Origin: Bog-159 sp035499555
Lineage (GTDB): Bacteria; Acidobacteriota; Terriglobia; Bryobacterales; Bryobacteraceae
Assembly (NCBI GenBank): GCA_035499555.1
Contig: DATJYO010000046.1
Location: 1 to 64,000 of the forward strand
Direction of reading: 5' to 3'
DNA length: 64,000 nt
Positions within the stretch are counted from its first letter, which is position 1; each line of letters begins with the position of its first letter. The position numbers were made by a program, and so were the translations under genes. Positions 36,367 through 45,429 of this stretch are shown here, one piece after another. Under the pieces are notes generated by a model. It did not search any database. It was given only the letters and a program-made list of their open reading frames with translations, and was not told the origin of the DNA.

Positions 36367-36993
36367 GTGAGTTCGAATAACGATTCCAAGCGCGGCTTCT
36401 CCCGGCGCGGATTCATGCAGCGTGCTGGCCTGGGCGGCGGCGTGATCGGCGCCGGATTGCTCGACAAGAAGGCCGCCGCGGCGCCGGCGGCCATGGGAAA
36501 ACTCGCCGGGCCCGGCGAGGTCTCCGTCACCCTCAAGATCAACGGCAAAACGCATACCTTGAACCTGGAGCCGCGCGTCACGTTGCTCGACGCGCTGCGC
36601 AACCACCTCGAGTTCACCGGCGCCAAGCGCGTCTGCGATCGGGGCACCTGCGGCGCCTGCACGGTCATCCTGAACGGCAAATCCGTCTATAGCTGCACCG
36701 TGCTGGCGATCGACGCGCAGGGTAAAGAGATACAAACCATCGAGGGCATCTCCAACGGCAAACCACACCCGCTCTCCGAAGCCTTCGTCAATAACGACGG
36801 CCAGCAGTGCGGCTATTGTACGCCCGGGTTCGTGATGGCGGCCAAAGCCTTCCTGGACCACAACCCCAATCCGACCTACGAAGAAGTCAAAGAAGGCCTG
36901 TGCGGCAATCTCTGCCGCTGCGGGACCTACGTGGGCGTACGGCACGCCGTGCTGGAAGCTGCTAAGGAGATGAAGGGAGGACGCAATGCCTGA
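36367..36993 (+). CDS. [2Fe-2S] subunit of a periplasmic molybdenum hydroxylase (xanthine/aldehyde oxidase family)
   Basis: A 208-residue iron-sulfur subunit. A twin-arginine signal (SRRGFMQRAGLGGG) takes the first 30-40 residues, so the complex is probably exported folded. The plant-type [2Fe-2S] domain has CDRGTCGACTVIL and the later C in SVYSC; the second cluster domain has CGYCTPG and CGNLCRCGTY. It moves electrons from the Moco subunit to FAD. The Tat-exported small subunit recalls E. coli PaoA (YagT), the periplasmic aldehyde oxidoreductase. It overlaps the large subunit gene by eight bases. Confidence 0.92.
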   Translation: MSSNNDSKRGFSRRGFMQRAGLGGGVIGAGLLDKKAAAAPAAMGKLAGPGEVSVTLKINGKTHTLNLEPRVTLLDALRNHLEFTGAKRVCDRGTCGACTVILNGKSVYSCTVLAIDAQGKEIQTIEGISNGKPHPLSEAFVNNDGQQCGYCTPGFVMAAKAFLDHNPNPTYEEVKEGLCGNLCRCGTYVGVRHAVLEAAKEMKGGRNA

Positions 36994-39118
36994 TTACCAT
37001 TGGCCCCCAATGAATGAACGGCGGGTGATCGGGAAACCGACCAAGCGCCGCGACGGAATCGACAAGTCCACGGGCCGCGCGAAATACTCGTCCGACCTGA
37101 AGCCGGAAGGCACGCTGTTCGGCGCCATGCTCACCTCGCCTTACGCGCACGCCCGTATCACCAGCATCGACACCAGCGAAGCCGAGCGTATGCCCGGCGT
37201 CACCGCCGTGCGCGTGATCCTGGGCGCCGGCAAAGAGGTGCAATGGGAAGGCGCGGAGATCGCCGCGGTGGCGGCCGAGCGCGAAGAACTCGCCGATGAC
37301 GCCGTCCGCAAGATCAAGGTGCAGTACGAAATCCTGCCACACCTGGTGCGCGAAGACGATCTTTCCAAGGCCGGCAACCGCGCCAAGCCCGCCGGCGAGC
37401 AGGTAACCGGCGATCCGGACAAAGCCTTCCAGGAAGCCGACGTCGTTTCGGAAGGCAGCTACGGCATCCCAGTGATCACGCACTGCTGTCTGGAGCCGCA
37501 CGGCAACATAGTGCAATTCAGCGGCGACAAAGTGAACCTGTGGCCTTCCACGCAGAACGTCTCCGGTATCGGCGGCGATCTGGGCAAGTCGCTGGAAGTG
37601 CCCATCGCGAACGTGCACACGCAGATGCAGTTCATCGGCGGCGGATTCGGCAGCAAGTTCGCCGCGGACTTGTGGGGCGTAGAGGCCGCGCATCTCTCCA
37701 AGTCCAGCGGGGGCAAGCCGGTGAAGCTCTACCTGGACCGCGCCACGGAACTGAAGATCGCCGGCAACCGGCCGTCGGCCTACGCCCGCATCAAGATGGG
37801 CGCCAAGAAGGATGGCACCATCACCGCCTGGCAGTCCACCTCCTGGGCCACCGGCGGCATGGGCGGTGGGGGCATGCCTCCCATTCCGTACGTCTTCACC
37901 GAGATCCCCAACAAGCGGCTGAATCACACGGCGGTCGCCGTGAACGCCGGCGGCGCGCGTGCCTGGCGCGCTCCCAATCATCCGCAGGCATCTTTTTTGA
38001 CTTGCGCGGCGTTTGAAGACCTGGCCGCCAAGCTGGGCATGGACCCGGTCGATCTGTTCGACAAGAATCTCGGCTATACCGCCCGCGAAGCGGTCTACCG
38101 CGCCCAGTTGCAGAAGGCCGCCGAGCTCATGGAATGGAAGAAGCGGTGGCATCCCCGCGGCCAGGATCACGGCCCTGTGAAACGGGGACTGGGCCTGGGA
38201 ATCAATACCTGGGGCGGCGGCGGACATGCCAGCCAGTGCCGCACCACCATCAACCCCGATGGCTCGGTTTTGCTTGAGATCGGAACGCAGGATCTGGGCA
38301 CCGGCACGCGCACCGTCATTACCATGGTGGCGGCCGAGACTCTGGGCCTGCCGCTGGGCGCGATCGGGTTGCGCATCGGCGACAGCAACTATCCCCCCGA
38401 CGGCGCATCCGGCGGTTCGACGACCGTGGGCGGCGTCTCCTCCTCCACGCGCAAGTCCACCGTCAACGCACGCGACAAGCTGTTCGCGGCCGTGGCGCCG
38501 GCATTGGGCACCACCCCGGATCAACTGGTGGCGGTCGATGGCCGCATCCAGATGAAAAACGATCCCTCCAAGAGCCTGCCCTGGCAGGACGCCTGCCGAA
38601 AGCTGGGTACATCCAAGATCTCCGAGATGGGCGAGAACAATCCCCGCAATCCCGGCGGCTTGAACTCCAGCGGTGTGGGCGGCATTCAGATGGCCGACGT
38701 CTCGGTGGACACCGAGACCGGCATCGTCAAGATGAACAAGTTCGTGGCCGTGCAGGACTGCGGCTTGATCGTCAATCCCAAGCTCGCCGAAAGCCAGGTC
38801 CACGGCGCGACGATCATGGGCATCTGCGCCGCGCTCTTCGAAGAGCGCGTGATCGACCGGCAGAGCGGCAAGTACTTGAACCCCGACATGGAGTTCTACA
38901 AACTGGCGGGCATCGACGATATCGGCGAGATCGTCGTGCATATGGATATCGCGCCGGAACACGACAAGCGCGGCGTGATCGGGCTGGGCGAACCGCCGGC
39001 CATCGGCGTGATCGCATCCATCAGCAACGCGGTGGCCAACGCCATCGGAGTCAGGGTGCCGCACGTGCCGATGACCGCGGATCGCGTGCTGGCGGCCCTG
39101 GAAGGGAGGAACGCTTAA
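36986..39118 (+). CDS. Molybdopterin-binding large subunit of the hydroxylase
   Basis: A 710-residue Moco-binding subunit, in the size range of PaoC/XdhA-type split enzymes. It holds the aldehyde oxidase/xanthine dehydrogenase domains with CCLEPHGN, FIGGGFGSKFA, ARAWRAPNHPQASF, GGGHASQCRTTI and the C-terminal GLGEPPAIGVIASISNAVANAIGVRV, where the glutamate of GLGEPP is the catalytic one. The substrate-loop sequence ARAWRAPN is not the AYXCSFR of CO dehydrogenase, which argues against CO. Aldehydes or N-heterocycles are more likely. No Tat signal of its own; it should be carried out with the small subunit. Confidence 0.93.
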   Translation: MPDYHWPPMNERRVIGKPTKRRDGIDKSTGRAKYSSDLKPEGTLFGAMLTSPYAHARITSIDTSEAERMPGVTAVRVILGAGKEVQWEGAEIAAVAAEREELADDAVRKIKVQYEILPHLVREDDLSKAGNRAKPAGEQVTGDPDKAFQEADVVSEGSYGIPVITHCCLEPHGNIVQFSGDKVNLWPSTQNVSGIGGDLGKSLEVPIANVHTQMQFIGGGFGSKFAADLWGVEAAHLSKSSGGKPVKLYLDRATELKIAGNRPSAYARIKMGAKKDGTITAWQSTSWATGGMGGGGMPPIPYVFTEIPNKRLNHTAVAVNAGGARAWRAPNHPQASFLTCAAFEDLAAKLGMDPVDLFDKNLGYTAREAVYRAQLQKAAELMEWKKRWHPRGQDHGPVKRGLGLGINTWGGGGHASQCRTTINPDGSVLLEIGTQDLGTGTRTVITMVAAETLGLPLGAIGLRIGDSNYPPDGASGGSTTVGGVSSSTRKSTVNARDKLFAAVAPALGTTPDQLVAVDGRIQMKNDPSKSLPWQDACRKLGTSKISEMGENNPRNPGGLNSSGVGGIQMADVSVDTETGIVKMNKFVAVQDCGLIVNPKLAESQVHGATIMGICAALFEERVIDRQSGKYLNPDMEFYKLAGIDDIGEIVVHMDIAPEHDKRGVIGLGEPPAIGVIASISNAVANAIGVRVPHVPMTADRVLAALEGRNA

Positions 39119-40105
<987 letters not shown>

Positions 40106-40107
40106 AC

Positions 40108-40323
40108 ATGGAACGTCCTGGATTGACCAATATCGGTTTGGACCGCTGTAAGAACCTGAACTGGAAGGGCCAGTTCATCGAGGCCGAATGGGACCCTACG
40201 GTCCAGCACGGCAACGACCGGCTCTTCTGGTGCCAGCACACTTACAACTGCCTGGGCCCGGACGGCAAACTCGTGGACGATTACGAATGCAATCCGGCCC
40301 GGGAATGCTATAAGCCGCTGTAG
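40108..40323 (+). CDS. Small Cys-rich protein of the hydroxylase operon
   Basis: A 71-residue protein with five cysteines (C14, C42, C48, C61, C67) and histidines at 34 and 44. It starts two bases after the FAD subunit gene and so shares its message. The composition (Cys, Trp, Asn, Asp) suggests metal or Fe-S binding. There is no signal peptide. I do not recognise the family. It could be an assembly or electron-transfer factor of the molybdoenzyme. Its stop codon overlaps the first base of the palindromic element. Confidence 0.6.
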   Translation: MERPGLTNIGLDRCKNLNWKGQFIEAEWDPTVQHGNDRLFWCQHTYNCLGPDGKLVDDYECNPARECYKPL

Positions 40324-40378
40324 AAGCGCCAAGGGGCGCGTTTGGAGCGGCGCGGGCCGCCCCGTTCTTGCGCGGTTT
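40323..40378 (+). repeat. Short palindromic element, relative of the one in the photolyase gene
   Basis: Fifty-six bases between the small Cys-rich gene and the VOC gene. The first 23 bases differ from the start of the 22869 element at two places only, and AGCGGCGCGGGCCGCC is identical; the central 36 bases of the longer copy are absent. Arms are complementary but imperfect (AAGCGCCAAG against CTTGCGCGGTT). It makes up almost the whole leader of the next gene. Confidence 0.55.
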
Positions 40379-40386
40379 AGAAGAAC

Positions 40387-41193
40387 ATGATCCACAATCG
40401 CTCCGCCCCACCGGGCGACATCGTCCCGGTCCTGGCGTATAAGGACGTAGCTAAAGCCGTCGAATGGCTCTGCGGCGCCTTCGGATTCACGGAGAGGCTG
40501 CGCACGCCGCCCGAACCCGATGGCTCGATCCACCACGCGCAACTGGCGGTGGGCGCCGGATGCATCGTTCTGACTGCGCAAGTTGCGGCACAACAGGAGT
40601 GTATCCGCTCCCTGATCGTGCATGTGGAGGACGCGGACGCGCACTGCCAGCGGGCCCGGAAGTTCGGAGCTCGCATCCTGATGGAACCGGGTACCAAGGA
40701 ATTCGGCGAGCGGCAATATGCCGCCGAGGATCCGGAAGGCCATCGCTGGGCGTTTACCGAGTCGGTGGCGGATGTGGCGCCGGAAGCCTGGGGCGCCCGC
40801 GCGGCGGCCATCCGGCGCCCTCCGCCGCGGCGGCCGTGCGTCTGCTATCTGCAGATACCGGCCGTCGACCCGCACCAGTCCGCCGCATTCTACGAGAAGG
40901 TATTCGGCTGGAACATTCGGCATCGTGACAGCGGCCACCCGAGTTTCGATGACGCGGCCGGACAGGTGAGCGGCGGTTTCTTTGCCGGCCGCCCGCCTTC
41001 CCGTGAGCCCGGCCTGATCGTTTCGATTTGGGTAGACGATATCGACGCCACCTTGCGCCAGGTGGTCGCCAATGGTGGAAAATTCATCGAATCGCCCCAT
41101 CCGGATTCGCCTGGAAGCGTGTGCCTGATAGCCAACTTTTACGACCCGGCGGGGAACATCATCGGGCTTTACCAGGAACCGCCGGACGCATAA
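40387..41193 (+). CDS. Two-domain VOC (glyoxalase/bleomycin-resistance fold) protein
   Basis: A 268-residue protein made of two vicinal-oxygen-chelate modules. The first (about 10-125) has DIVPVLAYKDVAKAVEWLCGAFGF, and EDPEGHRWAFTE near its end; the second (about 140-262) has CVCYLQIPAVDPHQSAAFYEKVFGWNI and NFYDPAGNIIGLYQE. VOC proteins may be glyoxalases, dioxygenases, epimerases or drug-binding proteins; without a clear set of metal ligands no reaction is given. The 5' leader is the palindromic element at 40323. Confidence 0.8.
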   Translation: MIHNRSAPPGDIVPVLAYKDVAKAVEWLCGAFGFTERLRTPPEPDGSIHHAQLAVGAGCIVLTAQVAAQQECIRSLIVHVEDADAHCQRARKFGARILMEPGTKEFGERQYAAEDPEGHRWAFTESVADVAPEAWGARAAAIRRPPPRRPCVCYLQIPAVDPHQSAAFYEKVFGWNIRHRDSGHPSFDDAAGQVSGGFFAGRPPSREPGLIVSIWVDDIDATLRQVVANGGKFIESPHPDSPGSVCLIANFYDPAGNIIGLYQEPPDA

Positions 41194-41222
41194 ATCTTCT
41201 TACCCGGGGTGGCCCGCCGCGT

Positions 41223-41228
41223 TATAAT
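41223..41228 (+). promoter_or_regulatory. Likely -10 box (TATAAT) of the thymidylate-kinase-like operon
   Basis: A perfect TATAAT, 35 bases before ATG 41264 and 29 after the stop of the VOC gene. The sequence 17 bases upstream (TTACCC) is a poor -35 box, so the promoter is plausible but not certain. Confidence 0.4.
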
Positions 41229-41263
41229 CAATCCAACCGCGAGGTTTTATCCGCGTTCGAGTG

Positions 41264-41980
41264 ATGGTTCCAAACCGTTATCACGGGAAGCTGATCGTTT
41301 TCGAGGGGATTCGGGGATCCGGCAGGCGCACCCAAGGCGCGCTGTTGAACCAATGGCTGCGCGCGCAGGGTTACGCCACCGCCTTCAGCGACTGGACTTC
41401 GTCGCCGATGGTGAAAGACGCCATGAAACGCGGCCAGGCGAACCGTTCCTTCACGCCGGCCAGTTTCAGTCTGCTCCAGGCGGCCGATTTCGCGGATCGC
41501 ATGGAGAGTTATATCCTGCCCCTCATCAAAGCCGGTGCGGTGGTGTGCGCGGACGGCTACATATTTGCGGCGCTGGCCCGCGAGGCCGCCCGCGGCGTCA
41601 ATCGCGCCTGGCTGCGGAGCCTCTATGGTTACGCCCTGCGGCCCAGCCTGACGTTTTATTTCCGTGTGCCAATGGAAGCGGCCATCACCCGCATCCACGG
41701 CGAAGTCATCGACTATTACGATGCGGCCATGGATCTGGGTCTCAGCACGGACATCCACCGCAGCTTCCGTATTTTCCAGGAGCGCATCCTCGCCGAGTAC
41801 GAGAACATGGCGCGGGAAATGGAGTTCCACATCATCGATGCCACGCTGCCCGTAGAGGAACAGCAGAGATGCATGCGCCAGATCGTGACTCTGAACCTGG
41901 ACGAGGTCTTGAGACGGGGGGTTCTGCGCACCCAGCCCCGAGGATCGAATGGTATCGCGAAAGCCGCTGCAGTTCTATAG
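41264..41980 (+). CDS. Thymidylate-kinase-like P-loop protein 1, P-loop lysine replaced
   Basis: A 238-residue protein with the overall pattern of dTMP kinase (TMPK): P-loop region EGIRGSGRRTQ (14-24), ADFADR, VVCADGYIFAALA and a C-terminal VIDYYDAAMDLGLS ... IIDATLPVEEQQ. The usual EGxDGxGK(S/T)T is changed: K to R21 and the next S/T to R22. The catalytic DR(Y/H) motif is DGY. So nucleotide phosphorylation is doubtful, although ATP binding might remain. It lies in tandem with a relative, overlapping by 32 bases, and with SixA. GTG 41261 is an alternative start. Confidence 0.8.
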   Translation: MVPNRYHGKLIVFEGIRGSGRRTQGALLNQWLRAQGYATAFSDWTSSPMVKDAMKRGQANRSFTPASFSLLQAADFADRMESYILPLIKAGAVVCADGYIFAALAREAARGVNRAWLRSLYGYALRPSLTFYFRVPMEAAITRIHGEVIDYYDAAMDLGLSTDIHRSFRIFQERILAEYENMAREMEFHIIDATLPVEEQQRCMRQIVTLNLDEVLRRGVLRTQPRGSNGIAKAAAVL

Positions 41981-42707
41981 CGAACCGCTGCCGGGCGTGG
42001 ATGTCACCGGGCTCGGCGGCAAGCTGATCGTCATCGCCGGGCCGCATGCCGTGGGCCGGTCTACGCAAGTAGCGCGTTTGCGGCCCTGGCTCGAACGCGA
42101 GGGCCATGCGGTATTCGACACCGGCAAGTTTCGCTCGGCGCTGGCGGGCAAAGGTATCCAGGACGCCAAGGCCGGACACACCATGGGCCCTCTCGCCATG
42201 ACGTTGTTCTATGCCACGGATTTCGCCGATCGCCTGGAGAAGGAGATCATCCCGGCGCTGCGCGCCGGCTTCGTGGTCCTCACCGATCACTACATTTATT
42301 CCCTCATGGCGTGCGGTATGGCGCGCGGCCAGGACCGGAGTTGGATCGAGCAGGCCGTGGGATTCGCGCTGGTCCCGCACGCCGTATTCTACCTGCGGGC
42401 GCGCGTCGGCGATCTCATCACCCGCGTGGTCACCGGCCGCGGCGCCTTCGATTATTGGGACAGCGGCATGGATTACCGCTTCGGCGCCGACAAGCACCAG
42501 AGTTTCGTGCGCTACCAGCGTCGTGTAATCCAAGCCCTGGACAGCCTGGCGGAGCCCTACGGCTTCACCGTGGTCGACGCCACCCAACCGCCGGAGATGG
42601 TCTTTCGCGAACTGCAGCGCCACATCGCCGCCCTTGCATTCGAGAGAATGGATGTGGAGGCGACGCCCGCGGGCAGGCACATCAACAGGCGGGCGCCGGG
42701 CGACTGA
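41949..42707 (+). CDS. Thymidylate-kinase-like P-loop protein 2, P-loop lysine replaced
   Basis: A 252-residue relative of the preceding protein, with an N-terminal extension of about 24 residues. P-loop AGPHAVGRSTQ (30-40) again has Arg (R37) in place of the catalytic Lys. The DR(Y/H) motif is DHY (TDHYIYS). Corresponding segments are ATDFADRLEKEIIP, DYWDSGMDY and VDATQPPEMV. The two are likely partners. The start at ATG 41949 lies inside the previous gene (32 bases overlap); the stop overlaps the SixA start (TGATG). A role in nucleotide or polyphosphate metabolism is only a guess from known family contexts. Confidence 0.78.
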   Translation: MVSRKPLQFYSEPLPGVDVTGLGGKLIVIAGPHAVGRSTQVARLRPWLEREGHAVFDTGKFRSALAGKGIQDAKAGHTMGPLAMTLFYATDFADRLEKEIIPALRAGFVVLTDHYIYSLMACGMARGQDRSWIEQAVGFALVPHAVFYLRARVGDLITRVVTGRGAFDYWDSGMDYRFGADKHQSFVRYQRRVIQALDSLAEPYGFTVVDATQPPEMVFRELQRHIAALAFERMDVEATPAGRHINRRAPGD

Positions 42708-43183
42708 TGGAGATCTACATCCTGCGTCACGGGATCGCCGAGGAAGCCAAGGCCGGCGAGCCCGACGCGGAGCGCGCGCTCACTGATACCGGACGTGAAA
42801 AGCTGCATGCCGTGCTCGAGCAGGCCCACGAAGCCGGCGCCAAACCTGCACTGATCCTCACCAGCCCGTACCGCCGGGCGCTGCAAACCGCGCGCATCGC
42901 CGGCCATGTGCTGGGCTGCAACAAGATCGTGGAGACCGATGCCCTGGCTCCGCACTCTACACCGAAGGCCGTCTGGGAAGCCATCTGTGCGCACCGGCGG
43001 CTGGACGCGGTGTTGCTTGCCGGACATGAGCCGCTGCTCGGTATGACGGTCGGCTATCTGTTGGGTGCCCCCGCGTTGCGCGTGGATCTGAAGAAGGCGG
43101 CATTGGTGCGCGTCGATCAAGAGCATCCGGGCGGAGCTCCCCACGCTGTCCTGAAGTGGATGCTGACGCCCCGGCTGGTATAA
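42707..43183 (+). CDS. sixA: SixA-type histidine phosphatase
   Basis: A 158-residue histidine phosphatase superfamily protein. The catalytic RHG is at the N-terminus (YILRHGIAEE), with SPYRRALQTA and the second histidine in AGHEPLLG. This matches SixA, which removes phosphate from phosphohistidine of His-Asp phosphorelay proteins. It starts by overlapping the second kinase-like gene's stop by one base, so the three proteins are made together. A target could be the histidine kinase relay or other phosphohistidine protein. Confidence 0.88.
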   Translation: MEIYILRHGIAEEAKAGEPDAERALTDTGREKLHAVLEQAHEAGAKPALILTSPYRRALQTARIAGHVLGCNKIVETDALAPHSTPKAVWEAICAHRRLDAVLLAGHEPLLGMTVGYLLGAPALRVDLKKAALVRVDQEHPGGAPHAVLKWMLTPRLV

Positions 43184-43184
43184 T
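43176..43184 (+). promoter_or_regulatory. Extended -10 promoter (TGGTATAAT) before the DUF2252 gene
   Basis: TGGTATAAT is a perfect extended -10 element and lies 24 bases before ATG 43209. It includes the sixA stop codon. There is no good -35 box, which extended -10 promoters do not need. It would let the DUF2252 and sedolisin genes be transcribed apart from sixA. Confidence 0.4.
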
Positions 43185-43208
43185 TTCCAAAGGCATCGCG
43201 CCTTCCCT

Positions 43209-44303
43209 ATGAAAATTCAGAAGGCTACCAGCCGCTATGAAGCGTGGCTGGGTAAGCAACTCACGGTCGTACCCTCCGATCTGAAACTGAAGCACGACCA
43301 GATGTCCGCCGCCCTGTTTCCGTTCCTGCGTGCGACTTACTATCGTTGGGCGCAGATCTGGCCGGATACCTGCGCCGATCTGGCCGCTGCGCCAGAAGTG
43401 CTCGCCGTGGGCGATCTGCATGTCGAGAACTTCGGCACCTGGCGCGACGCGGAAGGCCGTCTCATCTGGGGCATCAACGATTTCGACGAGGCCTTCCGTA
43501 TGCCTTATACCAACGACCTCGTGCGCCTGGCCGCGAGCACCCAGATGGCCATCGCCGACAGCCATCTGGCGCTGACCATGAAGGACGCCGCGCGCGCGAT
43601 TCTGGACGGCTATCGGGAATCCCTGGCTTCCGGCGGACGGGCTTTTGTGCTTGCCGAGAATCACCCCGCCTTGCGGGATATGGCCATGCATCGCTTGAAA
43701 GACGTTTGCGCCTTTTGGGAGAAGTTGGAGAACTGCGCGCCCATTCAGGGCAAGGTGCCGCCCGGCGCCACCAAGGGCATAGCGCGATTGCTTCCGCAAA
43801 CGGATCTCCCCTGCCGCCGCGTGCACCGCATCGCCGGGCTGGGAAGTTTGGGACGGCAGCGTTTTGTGTTCCTGGCCGAATGGCACAGCGGCAAGATTGC
43901 ACGCGAAGCCAAGGCGATGGCGCCTTCGGCGTGTTGGTGGGCCGGCGGCGAGAAAGGCCCGCAACGCATCAACTATCAGCAGATCCTGGATACCTCGGTG
44001 CGCTGCCCGGATCCCTACGTCCGGCTGAAAGGCCGCTGGATTGTGCGCCGGCTGGCGCCGGATTGTTCGCGCATCGAACTGGCGGCGCTGCCCAAGGAGA
44101 GGGACGAGATCCGGCTGCTGCACGCCATGGGCTTCGAGACCGCCAACGTACACCTGGGCAGCGGTAAAGCCCGCGCCATCCAGGCGGATCTGAAGAAACG
44201 CGGCTTGGGCTGGCTGCCCAAAGCCGCGGACCAAATGGTGAAAGCGGTGACCCGCGACTGGGAGGAGTGGCGCGATGCAGATCCACCGTCGAAGAAGCAT
44301 TGA
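43209..44303 (+). CDS. DUF2252 protein
   Basis: A 364-residue protein of the DUF2252 family, recognised by VGDLHVENFGTWRDAEGRLIWGINDFDEAF (about 67-97). This stretch resembles the catalytic loop of aminoglycoside-phosphotransferase-like kinases (D and N in GDLHxxN, then the metal-binding DFD), so a kinase fold is likely, but the substrate is unknown. No signal peptide or membrane segment. It follows sixA after 25 bases, and the sedolisin gene overlaps its end by 29 bases. Confidence 0.85.
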   Translation: MKIQKATSRYEAWLGKQLTVVPSDLKLKHDQMSAALFPFLRATYYRWAQIWPDTCADLAAAPEVLAVGDLHVENFGTWRDAEGRLIWGINDFDEAFRMPYTNDLVRLAASTQMAIADSHLALTMKDAARAILDGYRESLASGGRAFVLAENHPALRDMAMHRLKDVCAFWEKLENCAPIQGKVPPGATKGIARLLPQTDLPCRRVHRIAGLGSLGRQRFVFLAEWHSGKIAREAKAMAPSACWWAGGEKGPQRINYQQILDTSVRCPDPYVRLKGRWIVRRLAPDCSRIELAALPKERDEIRLLHAMGFETANVHLGSGKARAIQADLKKRGLGWLPKAADQMVKAVTRDWEEWRDADPPSKKH

Positions 44304-45426
44304 AACTGCCGTCCTGGCTTTGATCTTCATCGCCGGCGCGCAGGCGCAGGACTCCTGGCTCCATCAGGAAGTCCATCGCCCGTACCAACGCGCCGCGACG
44401 CCCGACAACAAGCAGCCGACCGGTTACACGCCGGCCCAAATGCGCCACGCGTATGGCGTGGACCAGATCGCCAATCAGGGAGAAGGCCAGATCATCGGCA
44501 TCGTGGACGCCTTCGACTATCCGGCGGTGGAATCCGACCTGGCCGTCTTCACCAGAACGTTCAATCTGCCGGCTTGTACCAAGGCCAACGGATGCCTTAC
44601 GGTGATCTACGCCGCGGGGACCAAGCCGCCCACCAACCGAAGTTGGACGGGCGAAACTTCGCTCGATGTCCAGTGGGCGCATGCCATCGCGCCCCAGGCG
44701 AAGATCGTCCTGGTGGAAGCCGCTAACGGGCAGACTCAGACGCTGGTCGAGGCCGTGCCGGTGGCCGTCGCCAACGGCGCTACGGTGATCAACATGAGTT
44801 GGGGGACGCTGCGGGAAGTGGCGGGCGAGCAGAAGCTGGATGCCTATTTCCGGAATCCCGCGGTGACTTACTTCAATGCCTCGGGCGATTGGGGCTACAA
44901 CCTGTTCGGATATCCGGCGGCATCCAACCTGGTGGTGAGCGCCGGGGGCACCGCTCTGACCCTGGATGCGGACGGAAACATCCTGAGCGAGAAAGCCTGG
45001 AACGGCAGCGGAGGCGGCGCGAGCGTCTATTACCTGGAGCCGTCCTTTCAGGCCGGCTTTCAGACTTCCGGCCAGCGCGGTGTTCCGGATGTAGCCTACA
45101 ACGCCAGCGCGTCGACCGGGGTGGCGGTCTACGATAGCGAAGATGGGAACTGGGCCATGGTGGGAGGCACCAGCGCCGCTTCGCCCCAATGGTGCGCGAT
45201 CACGGCGATTGCCAACAGCATCCGTGCCGGCATGGGCAAGGCCCCGATTGGCGCGGACTTTCTGCCGGTGGTGTACGGCAACGCGCCGGCGTTCCACGAC
45301 ATCGCTACCGGATCCAACGGCAGTTGCGGCGCCATGTGTAACGCCGCTCCAGGATGGGATTTCGTCACCGGGCTCGGCAGCCCCAACGCGCCCCTGGTGA
45401 TCGATGCGCTGACCGCGGCGCCGTAA
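44275..45426 (+). CDS. S53-family serine-carboxyl peptidase (sedolisin) without propeptide
   Basis: A 383-residue secreted peptidase. After a signal peptide (1-25, ending AQAQ) the mature S53 domain begins at once (YTPAQMRHAYGVDQI). The catalytic set is complete: E127 and D131 in GETSLDVQWAHAIAP, oxyanion D205 in SGDWG, nucleophile S300 in GGTSAASP. Calcium-site DIATG and GWDFVTGLGSP are at the end. Most sedolisins carry a propeptide of about 180 residues that chaperones folding; here it is absent. GGGAGGAG lies before ATG 44275, which is inside the DUF2252 gene. Confidence 0.88.
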   Translation: MQIHRRRSIETAVLALIFIAGAQAQDSWLHQEVHRPYQRAATPDNKQPTGYTPAQMRHAYGVDQIANQGEGQIIGIVDAFDYPAVESDLAVFTRTFNLPACTKANGCLTVIYAAGTKPPTNRSWTGETSLDVQWAHAIAPQAKIVLVEAANGQTQTLVEAVPVAVANGATVINMSWGTLREVAGEQKLDAYFRNPAVTYFNASGDWGYNLFGYPAASNLVVSAGGTALTLDADGNILSEKAWNGSGGGASVYYLEPSFQAGFQTSGQRGVPDVAYNASASTGVAVYDSEDGNWAMVGGTSAASPQWCAITAIANSIRAGMGKAPIGADFLPVVYGNAPAFHDIATGSNGSCGAMCNAAPGWDFVTGLGSPNAPLVIDALTAAP

Positions 45427-45429
45427 CGC

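Noticed and set aside
36986..39118. Aerobic CO dehydrogenase (CoxL)
   Set aside because: The AYXCSFR active-site loop is absent; the sequence there is ARAWRAPN.
41264..42707. A conventional thymidylate kinase (tmk)
   Set aside because: Both P-loops have Arg for Lys and both DR(Y/H) motifs are lost, so I call them thymidylate-kinase-like only.
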